A stretch of DNA of 59,804 nucleotides from Betaproteobacteria bacterium Ga0077532 (GCA_001464895.1 LNEE01000056.1:1-59804), one strand, 5' to 3'; shown: positions 44,478 through 53,335, counted from the stretch's first letter. The notes: a model not told the origin generated them from the sequence alone. Translations and numbers: made by a program.

Positions 44478-46661
44478 CTACTTCCTTACCACGACCGCGA
44501 TCGGCGGTGGTGGCGCGACACCCACGGCGAAGCCGGACGCATCGACAAGCTCGGCATTCGACACCGTGACCTGCGAGCCGGTCGTCTCCTTGAGCGCCAG
44601 GAAGGTGACCTCGATGGACTGCCCGCTGCCCGCCGCCGGCAGGCGCACGCGCCCAGGCTCCGCGGGAGTGCCGCCGACGATCTGGAGCACGGCCGGGTCG
44701 TACGCGATCTCCACGAAGCCGTTCGCGATCTCGACCACGTCCGGCAGCGTCACGGTGAGCGGGAACTGTTCGTTGAGCCGCACCGTCGACGGCGCGGACA
44801 GGCCGAACTGGAACACCGAGTCGGGGTTCGATCGCGCGTCCGGCGGCGGTCGGAGCCCGCTGCCACGGGCGCCGTTGGCCTCGCCGCCACCGTCCGACGA
44901 CATGCCGAGCGTCCCCGGTGCCGTCTTCGCGATGCGCAGCGGCGCGCGGCCGGGCATGGTGTCCGTGCCCACGGGCAGCTCCGCGAGCACGCCCTCGGGC
45001 CGCACGATGTTGCGCACCACGCGCGGCGTGATGAGCAGCACGATCTCGGTCTTCTCCTTGTTGTCGTTGTTGCTGCCGAAGAGGCGACCCAGGATCGGCA
45101 CGTCGCCGAGGCCGGGGATGCGCACCGACGTCCGGCGATCGTTGTCGTTGATGAGGCCGGCCAAGATCTGCGTCTCGCCGTCGCGCAATTGCAGAACGGT
45201 GTTCGTGTTGCGTGTGCCGATCTGGTACGCGATGGTCTGCCCGGCGTTGGCCGACACCTCCCGCACGATGTTGCTGACCTCCAGGCCCATCTTGATCGCC
45301 ACGTCGTCGTTCAGATAGACCTGCGGCTCCACATCGAGCTTCAGGCCCACGTCGAGATAGGTGACGGACTGCGCCACGCCGGCATTGGCCACCGCCGTGC
45401 TGGTGAAGACCGGCACCTTCTCGCCGATGTGGATCCGCGCCTTCTCGCGGTTCTTCACGCGGATGCGCGGGTTGGCGAGCAGCGTCGAGCGGCCCACGGT
45501 CGCGCGCATGCTCGCCACCAGTGCCGGGTTGGCGATGCTGAAGACCATCGGCCCGTCGATCAGCTGGCTGCCGGCCGCCGTGCCGGTGGTGCGCGCACCG
45601 AGTGACACGGCGCCGGGCCACGCCACCCCGAGGTCCTGCAGGCGCGTGCGTGTCAGCTCCAGCACCTCCACTTCCAGCATCACCTCCGGCTCCGCGAGGT
45701 CGAGCGTACGAACGAGCTGATCCGCCATGCGCACCACCTCGGGCGTGTCGCGCATCACCATGAGGTTCAGCTTCTCGTCGATGAAGACATCCTGCGCGCG
45801 CGTCAGCGTCTTCACCATCACGGCCGCCTGCTTCACGTCGGCGTTGGAAAGATAGAAGCTGCGCACGACGAGTTCGCGGTAGTCCTTCTGCTTCGCCGGC
45901 GTGTTCGGGTAGATGAGCACGGAGTTCTCGTTCAGCACCTTGCGGTCGAGGGCGTGCGTGGTGAGGATCAGTTCGAGCGCATCCTCCAGCGTGGTGTTGC
46001 GCAGGAACACCGTGAGCTTCTGGTCCTGCTTCACGTCACGGTCGAAGACGAAGTTGATGCCCGACGTGCGCGACAGCATGTCGAACACCGTGCGCATCTG
46101 CGCATCGCGGAACTCCAGGGTCACCGGCTTCCGGAACGGCGCCTTGAGGCGCGGCGTCGGGTCGGTCGCCATGCCGGCCTCCAGCACGCGCCGCAGGAGA
46201 TCCCGCGCCGGCGCGTGGTTCGGCGTGTCGCCGAGCACCTCGCGCACGCGCGTCTCGGCCGCGTCGAGCCGCCCCGCCTTCAGGCTCGCCTCCGCTTCCC
46301 GCAGGATCGCATCGTGACGGCGGGCCCGCGCGACATCCGCGAGTCGCACGGTGCTGCGCACGGCGTCGGCATCGAGCGCCGCCGCAGCCTGGTACTCGCG
46401 TTCGGCCTCGTCGTAGCGGCCGGCGCGCAACTGCACATCGCCGGCGTTCATGCGTAGCGCCACGGCACGATCGCGTTCGCGCAGCAGCGCGGCGCGGTAC
46501 TGCGCGTTCCGCGGGTTCTGCTCCACGAGCTGTTGCAGGCGGGCCACGGCCGCCTCGGGCTGGCCGGCCTCGGAGAGACGCGCGGCGTCCTCGTAGGTGG
46601 GGTTGGAGGCGCAGGCGGCCAGGACGAGCGCAGCCAGCAGGGGAATGAGGAATCGCATCAT
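44478..46661 (-). CDS. Secretin lipoprotein with TPR and C-terminal cohesin-like domain (GspD-like)
   Basis: A 727-aa outer-membrane secretin. The lipobox LAALVLAACASNPTYEDA (Cys near 17) is followed by TPR-like helices to about 150. An N-domain region comes next (VTLEFRDAQMRTVFDMLSRT SGINFVFDRD split by its motif), with further N-domains to about 340. The secretin core follows, with VPVFTSTAV, ETQILAGLINDNDRRTSVRI and GLGDVPILGRLFGSNN, ending IVLLITPRVVRN near 560. The last 130 residues (FQFGLSAPSTVRLNEQFPLT, VEIAYDPAVLQIVGG) look like a cohesin/Ig fold that classical GspD lacks. It forms the outer-membrane gate of this secretion machine. Confidence 0.92.
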   Translation of the reverse strand: MMRFLIPLLAALVLAACASNPTYEDAARLSEAGQPEAAVARLQQLVEQNPRNAQYRAALLRERDRAVALRMNAGDVQLRAGRYDEAEREYQAAAALDADAVRSTVRLADVARARRHDAILREAEASLKAGRLDAAETRVREVLGDTPNHAPARDLLRRVLEAGMATDPTPRLKAPFRKPVTLEFRDAQMRTVFDMLSRTSGINFVFDRDVKQDQKLTVFLRNTTLEDALELILTTHALDRKVLNENSVLIYPNTPAKQKDYRELVVRSFYLSNADVKQAAVMVKTLTRAQDVFIDEKLNLMVMRDTPEVVRMADQLVRTLDLAEPEVMLEVEVLELTRTRLQDLGVAWPGAVSLGARTTGTAAGSQLIDGPMVFSIANPALVASMRATVGRSTLLANPRIRVKNREKARIHIGEKVPVFTSTAVANAGVAQSVTYLDVGLKLDVEPQVYLNDDVAIKMGLEVSNIVREVSANAGQTIAYQIGTRNTNTVLQLRDGETQILAGLINDNDRRTSVRIPGLGDVPILGRLFGSNNDNKEKTEIVLLITPRVVRNIVRPEGVLAELPVGTDTMPGRAPLRIAKTAPGTLGMSSDGGGEANGARGSGLRPPPDARSNPDSVFQFGLSAPSTVRLNEQFPLTVTLPDVVEIANGFVEIAYDPAVLQIVGGTPAEPGRVRLPAAGSGQSIEVTFLALKETTGSQVTVSNAELVDASGFAVGVAPPPPIAVVVRK

Positions 46662-47278
46662 CGCGCTCCGAGAGTGAGCGTGCGGGACTGTTGCAGGGGG
46701 ACATACACGAACAGCGCACGCTGTTCGTTCACCAGTTCGAGACGCCAGACACCGTCGAGCACGTCGCCGGGCCTGGCCATCACATCGCGTTCGCCGTTCG
46801 AGAGGAACAGCGTGGTCCGGCCATCGTCACCCATCATCCCGACGTACCGGTACGGCAGCGGCGGCGCCTGGGGCGGTGGGGGCGGCGGCGGAGCAGCAGC
46901 GGCCTGCTCCGCCACCGTGAGCTTGCGCGGCGGCGGCGCCCAGCTCTGCGGCGCGAAGGCGTCGGCGGCCAGCGGCTGCAGCGCGCGGCGCGCACGCGTC
47001 ACGTCGACAGCCGGCGCGGGGCCGGCAGGGACCTGCGCTGCAGCCGGCGACGACGGCGCGGGCCGCATGATGTCGGGTCGCGTGACATCGGGTCCCGTGG
47101 CATCGGGCGCCTTCGCGTCGTCCGCGCGCGTCGCGGTCCTCTTCGGGGCTGCCGACTGGGCGTTCGCACGCTTCGCATCCGCGGGTTCGTCGCGCGACTC
47201 GACCCAGCCGATCGCGGCCACGGTGAGCGCGAGACCCGCGGCCAGCAGGATCGCTCGAAGGCGCGGCGCCAGCGTCAT
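46658..47278 (-). CDS. GspC/PilP-like inner-membrane protein
   Basis: A 206-aa protein with one N-terminal TM (ILLAAGLALTVAAIGWVESR) and an Ala/Pro-rich periplasmic linker including a run of nine prolines (AAAPPPPPPPQAPPLPYRYV). A small C-terminal beta domain YVGMMGDDGRTTLFLSNGER then DVMARPGDVLDGVWRLELV has the homology-region fold that contacts secretins. By position (between the PilO-like gene and the secretin gene, overlapping both by 4 bp) and layout it is the GspC/PilP equivalent. Confidence 0.72.
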   Translation of the reverse strand: MTLAPRLRAILLAAGLALTVAAIGWVESRDEPADAKRANAQSAAPKRTATRADDAKAPDATGPDVTRPDIMRPAPSSPAAAQVPAGPAPAVDVTRARRALQPLAADAFAPQSWAPPPRKLTVAEQAAAAPPPPPPPQAPPLPYRYVGMMGDDGRTTLFLSNGERDVMARPGDVLDGVWRLELVNEQRALFVYVPLQQSRTLTLGAR

Positions 47279-47853
47279 TGCGCGCCTCCGAGGTGGATCG
47301 CGAGGCGCACGCGCGCTTCCATCTCGCGGTTCGCCACCGACTCGCGCCGCACGAGAACATCCTCGATGGACGCGGCGGGCACCTTCGTGAGCACATCGGC
47401 GAGAAACGCGCGCAACTGCGGATAGGTCCCGCGCAGGGGAAGGTCCAGCTCGTAGCGCGCCAGTCGGGCGCCGGCCGGGTGCTGCAACTGGTACTGCCCG
47501 CTGTCGAGCGCGAGGCCGTGCCGGGCGGCGGCGAGGTGCACCTGGCCCAGCCAGTCGGGCAGCGTCGAGACATCGGGGAAGAACGCGTAGTAGGTCTCGA
47601 GCTGCACGATCTTCGAGGGCGGCGCAGCCGTCCCACCCGCGCCTCCGACGGCACCGGACCGCAACTCGGTCCGGAGCTTGGCGACCTCGGCGCGCCGCTC
47701 TTCGGCCTCGCGCTCCGCGGGCGCAGCGATGAAGAGGACGAGCCCTGCGGCGAGCACGAGCAGCACGAGGCCCGCGATGCCCCGCCAGCCGAGGCGCGAG
47801 GCCTCGCGGCGCAGCCACCACGACGCGTGGATGCTCAGCGCGCGGGCGTCCAT
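47275..47853 (-). CDS. PilO/GspM-like assembly protein
   Basis: A 192-aa bitopic inner-membrane protein. It has a short cytoplasmic start (MDARALSIHASWWLRREASR), a TM (GWRGIAGLVLLVLAAGLVLF), a coiled coil (AEREAEERRAEVAKLRTELR) and a ferredoxin-like periplasmic domain with YELDLPLRGTYPQLRAFLAD and VREMEARVRLAIHLGG-like end. This is the PilO/GspM layout. It overlaps the PilN-like gene by 19 bp and the next gene by 4 bp. Confidence 0.78.
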   Translation of the reverse strand: MDARALSIHASWWLRREASRLGWRGIAGLVLLVLAAGLVLFIAAPAEREAEERRAEVAKLRTELRSGAVGGAGGTAAPPSKIVQLETYYAFFPDVSTLPDWLGQVHLAAARHGLALDSGQYQLQHPAGARLARYELDLPLRGTYPQLRAFLADVLTKVPAASIEDVLVRRESVANREMEARVRLAIHLGGAQ

Positions 47854-48392
47854 CGGGCCTCCACGGAGAATGCGAGCGGGCGATGCGGATCGGTCACGCG
47901 CCATTCGTGCTGACGCAGATGCGCCTCGGCGAGCGTCGGCGCGCTGTCGAGCCGCGCGAGGAAGGTGAGCAGCGCATTGAGATGGCGCGCCTCGCCGTCG
48001 ATCACGACGATGCGCCCCTTCGGATCGGGCTGCACGAGCGTGAGGGCGACATCGGGTCCGAGGGCGCGTTCCACGTCGGCGAAGAGCGCGTCCCACGGGA
48101 GTGCCAGGCGGTCGAGCACTTCGTTGGCGGCCCGCACCTCGGCGGCCATCTCGCGGTCGGGAGCCTCCCGGCCCGGCGCCTTCGCGCGTTCGATGGCCGG
48201 CATCGCACGGCGCGCCAGGCGGCGGGTGTCGTCGAGGCGCTCGGTCTGGCGGTCGCGCTCGTCCTGCGCTTCCGACACGGCGTCCCACGCCCACAGCGCC
48301 ACGGCGACGCCGACCGCCGCGAGCACGGTGCCGACGAGACGCACGGGGCGCGGCGTCCCCGCGAAATCGATGCCGACCGCACGCACGCTCAT
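47835..48392 (-). CDS. PilN-like assembly protein
   Basis: A 185-aa bitopic protein. The start MSVRAVGIDFAGTPRPVRLV resembles the PilN 'INLLP' entry segment only loosely. It is followed by TM LVGTVLAAVGVAVALWAWDA, a coiled coil (SEAQDERDRQTERLDDTRRL) and a periplasmic ferredoxin-like domain (DVALTLVQPDPKGRIVVIDG, ARHLNALLTFLARLDSAPTL). It lies between the PilM-like and PilO-like genes with overlaps on both sides. Confidence 0.75.
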   Translation of the reverse strand: MSVRAVGIDFAGTPRPVRLVGTVLAAVGVAVALWAWDAVSEAQDERDRQTERLDDTRRLARRAMPAIERAKAPGREAPDREMAAEVRAANEVLDRLALPWDALFADVERALGPDVALTLVQPDPKGRIVVIDGEARHLNALLTFLARLDSAPTLAEAHLRQHEWRVTDPHRPLAFSVEARWTPAR

Positions 48393-49201
48393 GACCGGCC
48401 CCAGGCAACCCGTGCGCGGGGCGCGGGCGCGGCATCGTCCGCAGTCACGACGTCCCAGCCGCCGACGTGCGCGGGCAGCGCTTCCGGTGACGCGTCGAAC
48501 ACGACGTGCAGACGCCGCGGCGACTCGGGGCAGACGCCCAGCGCATCGATGCGCGCGAGCGGCGCGGCGATGGCATCGGTCAGGCGCCCCGCGAGCCGGG
48601 CGGATTCGAGATGCCGCCAGCGGCCCCGCTCGAAGGCCGCGATCGTGCACCGTCCGCGCTCGACGAGAGCGAAGGCGGCCGACGGCGCCGTGAGCGCGCG
48701 GCGATGGCGGTCGAGCGCCGCGCCGAACGCGGGCTGCACGGCGACGAGTCGGCCACTGCATGCCGTGGCGATGGCGGCGAGACGATCGTGGAGTGCATCG
48801 TCGATCGCGCAGGCGGGCGATGGCTCACCGGGCCGGCCATCCGCCAGCCGGATGCGCCATGCCCGGGCGCGCTCGCCGTGCACGGACTCGAACTCGAGCC
48901 GGGCGTAGGCGAGCCGTTCGGCATCGGTGGCGAGCGCCGCGCTCCAGGGGAGAAGCAGCCAGCGCATGAAGCCGCCGTCGAGCGTCACATCGAGATCCAT
49001 GCCGCGCAGCCGCGGCGCGAGCAGCGTCTGCTCCAGCGCATCGGCAGCAGCGGCCCACGGCGCACCGCCGTCGTGGGTGTCCCCCACAGCGACGTCGAAG
49101 GTCTCCGCGGCGGGCGATCGCCAGCCGCGACGATGGCGCGCGATGCGCAACCCGTGCGGTGCCAGCTTCACGCGCAGGACGTCACGCCACGAGAGTGACA
49201 C
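48389..49201 (-). CDS. PilM/GspL-like actin-fold protein
   Basis: A 270-aa protein that begins SLSWRDVLRVKLAPHGLRIA (from a GTG) and has no TM, unlike GspL. It contains the segments ALEQTLLAPRLRGMDLDVTL, MRWLLLPWSAALATDAERLA and YARLEFESVHGERARAWRIR, and the second-half segment SGRLVAVQPAFGAALDRHRR. These place it with the cytoplasmic, degenerate actin-fold components (PilM or the GspL cytoplasmic domain). The name rests partly on gene order. It overlaps gspE by 20 bp and the PilN-like gene by 4 bp. Confidence 0.65.
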   Translation of the reverse strand: MSLSWRDVLRVKLAPHGLRIARHRRGWRSPAAETFDVAVGDTHDGGAPWAAAADALEQTLLAPRLRGMDLDVTLDGGFMRWLLLPWSAALATDAERLAYARLEFESVHGERARAWRIRLADGRPGEPSPACAIDDALHDRLAAIATACSGRLVAVQPAFGAALDRHRRALTAPSAAFALVERGRCTIAAFERGRWRHLESARLAGRLTDAIAAPLARIDALGVCPESPRRLHVVFDASPEALPAHVGGWDVVTADDAAPAPRARVAWGRS

Positions 49202-50873
49202 GGTTGATCTCCGTCAGTGTGGTCTCGCCGCGCGCCACGAGGTCGAGCGCCGAATCGCGCAGGAACCGCGTCCCGCCGGCGCGCGCGGCCTCCTTCACGC
49301 GGCGGATGGGTTCCTTGGATGTGATGAGTTCGCGCAGCTCGTCGGTGAGCAGCAGCATCTCGGAAATGGCCTTGCGCCCGCGGTAGCCGCTGCCGCGACA
49401 GTGCCCGCAGCCGCGACCGGCGCGGAACACGAAACCTTCGACGCGCGAACGGTCGAGGCCCGATGCCGCGAGCAGTTCGTCGTCGGGGTGATCCTCCGTG
49501 GCGCAGTGCGGACAGTTCACGCGCACGAGACGCTGCGCGACGATGCCGTTCAGCGCGGCGACGAAGCTGTAGGGGTCCACGCCCATGTGCGTGAAGCGGC
49601 CGATCACGTCGAACACGTTGTTGGCGTGCACGGTGGTGAACACGAGGTGGCCGGTGAGTGCCGCCTGCACCGCGATCTGCGCGGTGTCGGCGTCGCGGAT
49701 CTCGCCCACCATGATCTTGTCCGGGTCGTGCCGCAGGATCGACCGCAGGCCGCGCGCGAAGGTGAGGCCCTTCTTCTCGTTCACCGGGATCTGCAGCACG
49801 CCGGGCAGCTGGTACTCGACGGGATCCTCGATGGTGATCAGCTTGTCGTGGCCGTGGTTGATCTCGGAGATCGCGGCGTAGAGCGTGGTGGTCTTGCCGC
49901 TGCCGGTGGGGCCGGTCACGAGCAGCATGCCGTAGGGCTCCGACGACAGGCGGCGCATCCACGCCTTGGCGACGTCGTCGAAGCCGAGGCTCTCGAGCGA
50001 CAAGCCCTTCACCTCGTCCGCGAGGCTCTGCTTGTCGAGGATCCGCAGCACGGCATCCTCGCCGAAGATCGACGGCATGATAGACACGCGGAAGTCGATC
50101 TCGCGACCCTGCGTGTGCACCTTGAAGCGACCGTCCTGCGGCACGCGGCGCTCGGCGATGTCCAGCTCGGACATCACCTTCACGCGCGAGATGACGTGCT
50201 CGGCGGTCTCGAGCCCGGGCACGTGGCTCACGTGCGAGAGCACCCCGTCGATGCGGTACTTGATGGTGAGCCCGGCGGGCGTGGTCTCGAGGTGGATGTC
50301 GCTCACGGAACTCTTCAGCGCGTCGTAGAGCGTGGAGTTCACGAGCCGCACCACCGGGCTGGCGTCCTCGGAGATCGTCTTCAGCGAGAGGTCGGCCACC
50401 GCGCTGCCGCCGTCGGTCTCGCGCCGCGACTCGACGACCATGCTCTCCATCGCCCGCAGGCTCTCGCCCTGCCGGGCCAGCCAGGCGGCGAGATCGGCGT
50501 GATGCGCGAGGCGCAGCTCGAACGGAGCCGCAATGCGCTCGTCGACCCAACGCCGGAAGCGCTCGTCGAACGGATCCCCATGCACGAGGACGAGCCCGCC
50601 GGTGTCGTCCCGAAGCGCCGCGCATTCGCGCGCCATCGCCTCGGCGTAGGGCAGCACGTCGAACGCGGTCTGCGCGGCGTGCAGCGCATCCATCGTCATC
50701 GGCGGCAACACGAGCGCGGCCGCGAGCGCCTGCACGAAGTCTTCCGATTCGAGTCCGCTGTCGGCCTCGAGGCAGTCGACGATGCGGCGACCGGTGGCGC
50801 GCGCAGCGTCACGGGCGCGCGCGAAATCGGCGGGCGCGAAGGTGCGCGGCGGGGTGAGGTCGGTGGGGTTCAT
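49182..50873 (-). CDS. gspE: Type II secretion/pilus assembly ATPase GspE
   Basis: A 563-aa cytoplasmic secretion ATPase. The N1E-like domain is about 15-150, the N2E region contains SDIHLETTPAGLTIKYRIDG, Walker A is LLVTGPTGSGKTTTLYAAIS (about 322), Asp box ITIEDPVEYQLPG, Walker B KIMVGEIRDADTA, and His box TGHLVFTTVHANNVFD. A zinc-binding pair CPHC and CGHC (about 460 and 497) marks GspE/PilB rather than PilT. It powers pseudopilus assembly with GspF. The start ATG at 50873 has a weak ribosome binding site. It is separated from gspF by a 268-bp repeat-filled gap. Confidence 0.96.
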   Translation of the reverse strand: MNPTDLTPPRTFAPADFARARDAARATGRRIVDCLEADSGLESEDFVQALAAALVLPPMTMDALHAAQTAFDVLPYAEAMARECAALRDDTGGLVLVHGDPFDERFRRWVDERIAAPFELRLAHHADLAAWLARQGESLRAMESMVVESRRETDGGSAVADLSLKTISEDASPVVRLVNSTLYDALKSSVSDIHLETTPAGLTIKYRIDGVLSHVSHVPGLETAEHVISRVKVMSELDIAERRVPQDGRFKVHTQGREIDFRVSIMPSIFGEDAVLRILDKQSLADEVKGLSLESLGFDDVAKAWMRRLSSEPYGMLLVTGPTGSGKTTTLYAAISEINHGHDKLITIEDPVEYQLPGVLQIPVNEKKGLTFARGLRSILRHDPDKIMVGEIRDADTAQIAVQAALTGHLVFTTVHANNVFDVIGRFTHMGVDPYSFVAALNGIVAQRLVRVNCPHCATEDHPDDELLAASGLDRSRVEGFVFRAGRGCGHCRGSGYRGRKAISEMLLLTDELRELITSKEPIRRVKEAARAGGTRFLRDSALDLVARGETTLTEINRVTLVA

Positions 50874-50904
50874 GTAGAGGACACCCGGACGCGGGCCATG
50901 ACCC

Positions 50905-50996
50905 TGTAGGAGGGGGCCATGCCCCCGAAAGCGGTGGATGCCTCGGAGACGCCCCAACCGGAACCATCGTTTTCGCGGCCATGGGCCGCTCCTACA
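50905..50996. repeat. REP pair (REPIN) between gspE and gspF
   Basis: A plus-oriented REP (50905-50933: TGTAGGAG, stem GGGGGC-CAT-GCCCCC, tail GAAAGCG) faces a minus-oriented REP (50968-50996, stem class GCGGCC-CAT-GGCCGC), with a 34-nt spacer. This is the inverted-pair arrangement (REPIN/BIME) mobilised by RAYT transposases. Confidence 0.92.
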
Positions 50997-51032
50997 ACAG
51001 CGCGGCCCATTCCCGAGGTGGGTGGTGCATCC

Positions 51033-51131
51033 ACGGGGGGATATACAAGGGGCCCTCCCCTTGTTGGTACACCACGCGGGCAACCCGCCGCGGGCCAGCG
51101 GCCCGAGAGGCGGCCATGGGCCGCTCCTACA
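51033..51131 (+). repeat. Composite repeat, copy 1 (ATATACAAGGGG palindrome plus half-REP)
   Basis: It starts ACGGGGGGATATA, contains the palindrome CAAGGGGCCCTCCCCTTG and then TTGGTAC. Next comes a GC-rich segment with CCGCCGCGGGCC, and it ends in a minus-oriented REP end (GCGGCCATGGGCCGCTCCTA). It abuts the end of gspF. Four more copies with the same orientation lie in the window. Confidence 0.85.
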
Positions 51132-51141
51132 AAGGCCCGCC

Positions 51142-52329
51142 TCACCGCACACTCCCCGCCAACTCGAAGATCGGCAGATACATCAGCACCACGATCCCGC
51201 CGATCACCACGCCGATCAGCGCCATCAACAAGGGCTCGAACGTCTTCGTGAACCAATCGACCCAGCGCGCCATCTCCTCGTCGTGGAACGTGGCGATGCG
51301 CTCCATCATCTCGCCCATCTGGCCGCTGCGTTCGCCCACCCGCAGCAACCGCAATGCGACGGGCGTGACGAGGCCGGCGGTCTCCATCGAATCCGACATC
51401 GGGCGCCCTTCACGGACGAGGCGTGTCGCCTGGTCGAGGCGCGCGCGGAGTTCGGCGTCGAGCAGCCCGGCCACCATGCCGAGGGCCGGCACGACCGAGA
51501 TGCCGCCGGTCAGCAGCATGCCGAGGGTGCGGTAGAAGCGCGTGAGCTGGTACACGCGCACGCGCTCGTGGAAACCGGGGATGCGGCGCATCGCCCGGAG
51601 CATGCGGGCGCGGGTGCCGGGCTGGACGATCCACCACGCGATGAGGCCGACGACGACGAGGAAGATACCGCCCGTGAGCGCGCCGTTCTCGTCGATGAGG
51701 GACCCCCAGCGCAGCAGCACCCGCGAGAGCAGCGGGAGATCCCCGCCCATGTCCTCGTACACATGACTGAAGCGCGGCACGACGTAACCCAGCAGGAACA
51801 TCGTGACCATGCCCCCGACGATGAGCAGGATCGCCGGGTAGATGGAGGCGCTCACCAGCTTCTTCCGCACGAGATCGAGCTGCGTCTGATAGGTGACATA
51901 GCGGGCCAGCGCCTCGGAGAGATCACCGGTGCGCTCACTCGCGCGGACCGAGGCCACGTACAGGTCGGGGAAGATGGCGGGGTTGGCCTGCAGTGCGGCG
52001 GAGAACGACTTCCCTTCGCGCAGAAGATCGAGCAGGCCCTGCAGCACCGACCGGCTCTCCGCGCGCGATTCCTTCTCGGCGAGCGTCTCGAGCGCCTCGA
52101 CGAGGCTGATGCCGGCGTTGAGCAGCGCGAGCAGTTCCTGGGTGAAGAGCAGCAGCGGAAACCGATGCCGGCGCTGCGGCAGGCTGAGCGACCACGCGCC
52201 CCCCTGCACGCCAAGCACGGCGTAGCCCTTGTCCGCGGCCTGCGCGCGGGCGTCCCGGGCATCGCGCGCATCGAACGACAGCGACACCACGCCCTCGCCG
52301 GCCTTCATGGCTTTCACCTGGAAGCGCAT
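51142..52329 (-). CDS. gspF: Type II secretion inner-membrane platform protein GspF
   Basis: A 395-aa inner-membrane protein with two T2SSF domains. The first (about 65-190) has PLLLFTQELLALLNAGISLV and ASERTGDLSEALARYVTYQ. TM1 is ASIYPAILLIVGGMVTMFLL and TM2 is TGGIFLVVVGLIAWWIV. The second domain (about 265-390) has FYRTLGMLLTGGISVVPALG and VGERSGQMGEMMERIATFHD, then TM3 PLLMALIGVVIGGIVVLMYL. The start MRFQVKAMKAGEGVVSLSFD is standard. It lies between gspG and gspE but is flanked on both sides by REP elements rather than the tight junctions seen further down the operon. Confidence 0.96.
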   Translation of the reverse strand: MRFQVKAMKAGEGVVSLSFDARDARDARAQAADKGYAVLGVQGGAWSLSLPQRRHRFPLLLFTQELLALLNAGISLVEALETLAEKESRAESRSVLQGLLDLLREGKSFSAALQANPAIFPDLYVASVRASERTGDLSEALARYVTYQTQLDLVRKKLVSASIYPAILLIVGGMVTMFLLGYVVPRFSHVYEDMGGDLPLLSRVLLRWGSLIDENGALTGGIFLVVVGLIAWWIVQPGTRARMLRAMRRIPGFHERVRVYQLTRFYRTLGMLLTGGISVVPALGMVAGLLDAELRARLDQATRLVREGRPMSDSMETAGLVTPVALRLLRVGERSGQMGEMMERIATFHDEEMARWVDWFTKTFEPLLMALIGVVIGGIVVLMYLPIFELAGSVR

Positions 52330-52373
52330 GGTCCCGAGGCCTCGCTGTGGGGATGCACTTGCCGGCATCGACT

Positions 52374-52629
52374 GCTTTCGCGGCCATGGGCCGCTCCTAC
52401 AAATTCGTCGCCCATCGGGATCTTGTAGGAGCGGGCCATGCCCGCGAAAGCGATTGTTCCGGTTGGGGCGCTCCCACGGCATCCACCGCTTTCGGGGGCA
52501 TGGCCCCCTCCTACAAATTCATCGCCCATCGGGACCTTGTAGGAGCGGGCCATGCCCGCGAAAGCGATTGTTCCGGTTGGGGCGCTCCCACGGCATCCAC
52601 CGCTTTCGCGGCCATGGGCCGCTCCTACA
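52374..52629. repeat. Array of five alternating REPs between gspF and gspG
   Basis: Minus REP (ending 52401), plus (52424-52452), minus (ending about 52515), plus (52538-52566), minus (ending about 52629). The plus REPs have stem GCGGGC-CAT-GCCCGC. Unit spacing repeats with a 114-bp period, including the spacer GATTGTTCCGGTTGGGGCGC, which shows recent tandem duplication. It fills most of the 361-bp gap between the two genes; the rest shows nothing recognisable. Confidence 0.92.
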
Positions 52630-52690
52630 AATGCCGCGCTTTCACGGCATCGACCCACAACGAATGCCCGACCCGTCCGACTCATCGTCC

Positions 52691-53161
52691 TCAGTTCCAA
52701 TTGCCCACGTCCGCATCCTCGCCCTCGCCGCCCGCCTGTCCGTCCCGGCCGAAGGAGAAGATGTCGATCTCGCCCTTCTCGCCGGGCGCGCGGTATTGAT
52801 ATGGCTTGCCCCACGGGTCGGGCGGGATCGCCTTCTTCATGTACGGGCCCTGCCAACGCGGTTCGTTCTCGGGCCGGACTTCCAGGACGGCGAGGCCTTG
52901 CTGGGTGTCGGGATAGCGGCCCATGTCGATGCGGTAGGCATCGAGGGCCTTCTCCAGGGCGTCGATCTGGGCCTTCGCCACCTTCGTCTTCGCCTTGCCT
53001 TCCTGCGCGAAGTACTTGGGGCCGACGTATCCGGCCAGGAGACCGATGATGACGATCACGACGAGCAGTTCGAGCAGGGTGAAGCCGCGCGCCTGCCGCG
53101 CTGCGTGGACCGTGTGGCCGGGCTGGATCGGAGAGGGTTGGTCGGCGGACATCGATGGCAC
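52691..53161 (-). CDS. gspG: Major pseudopilin GspG
   Basis: A 156-aa major pseudopilin. The leader ends RQARG|FTLLELLVVIVIIGLLAGYV with Glu5. The classical GspG core follows: VGPKYFAQEGKAKTKVAKAQ, IDALEKALDAYRIDMGRYPD, TQQGLAVL. The C-terminal calcium-loop region is KKAIPPDPWGKPYQYRAPGE, DIFSFGRDGQAGGEGEDADV then GNWN. It is the first gene of the secretion operon and closer to canonical GspG than the two pseudopilins at 43567-44465. The SDR gene is divergent, 174 bp away. Confidence 0.96.
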   Translation of the reverse strand: MPSMSADQPSPIQPGHTVHAARQARGFTLLELLVVIVIIGLLAGYVGPKYFAQEGKAKTKVAKAQIDALEKALDAYRIDMGRYPDTQQGLAVLEVRPENEPRWQGPYMKKAIPPDPWGKPYQYRAPGEKGEIDIFSFGRDGQAGGEGEDADVGNWN

Positions 53162-53335
53162 TTTTGGAGTCTCCCGGGTACTGGGTACTGATGGTCAGGA
53201 TCATAGGTCACGGTGATGACCGAGCGGTGACAGCGTCACAGAACGTTCACCGAGCGCTTCGTTGCCGCTCGAAGGAAGGCGCCCCCAGCCGGCCGGCGGG
53301 GGCTATCCTCCCGCCTCCGAACGAGGAGACACCCC

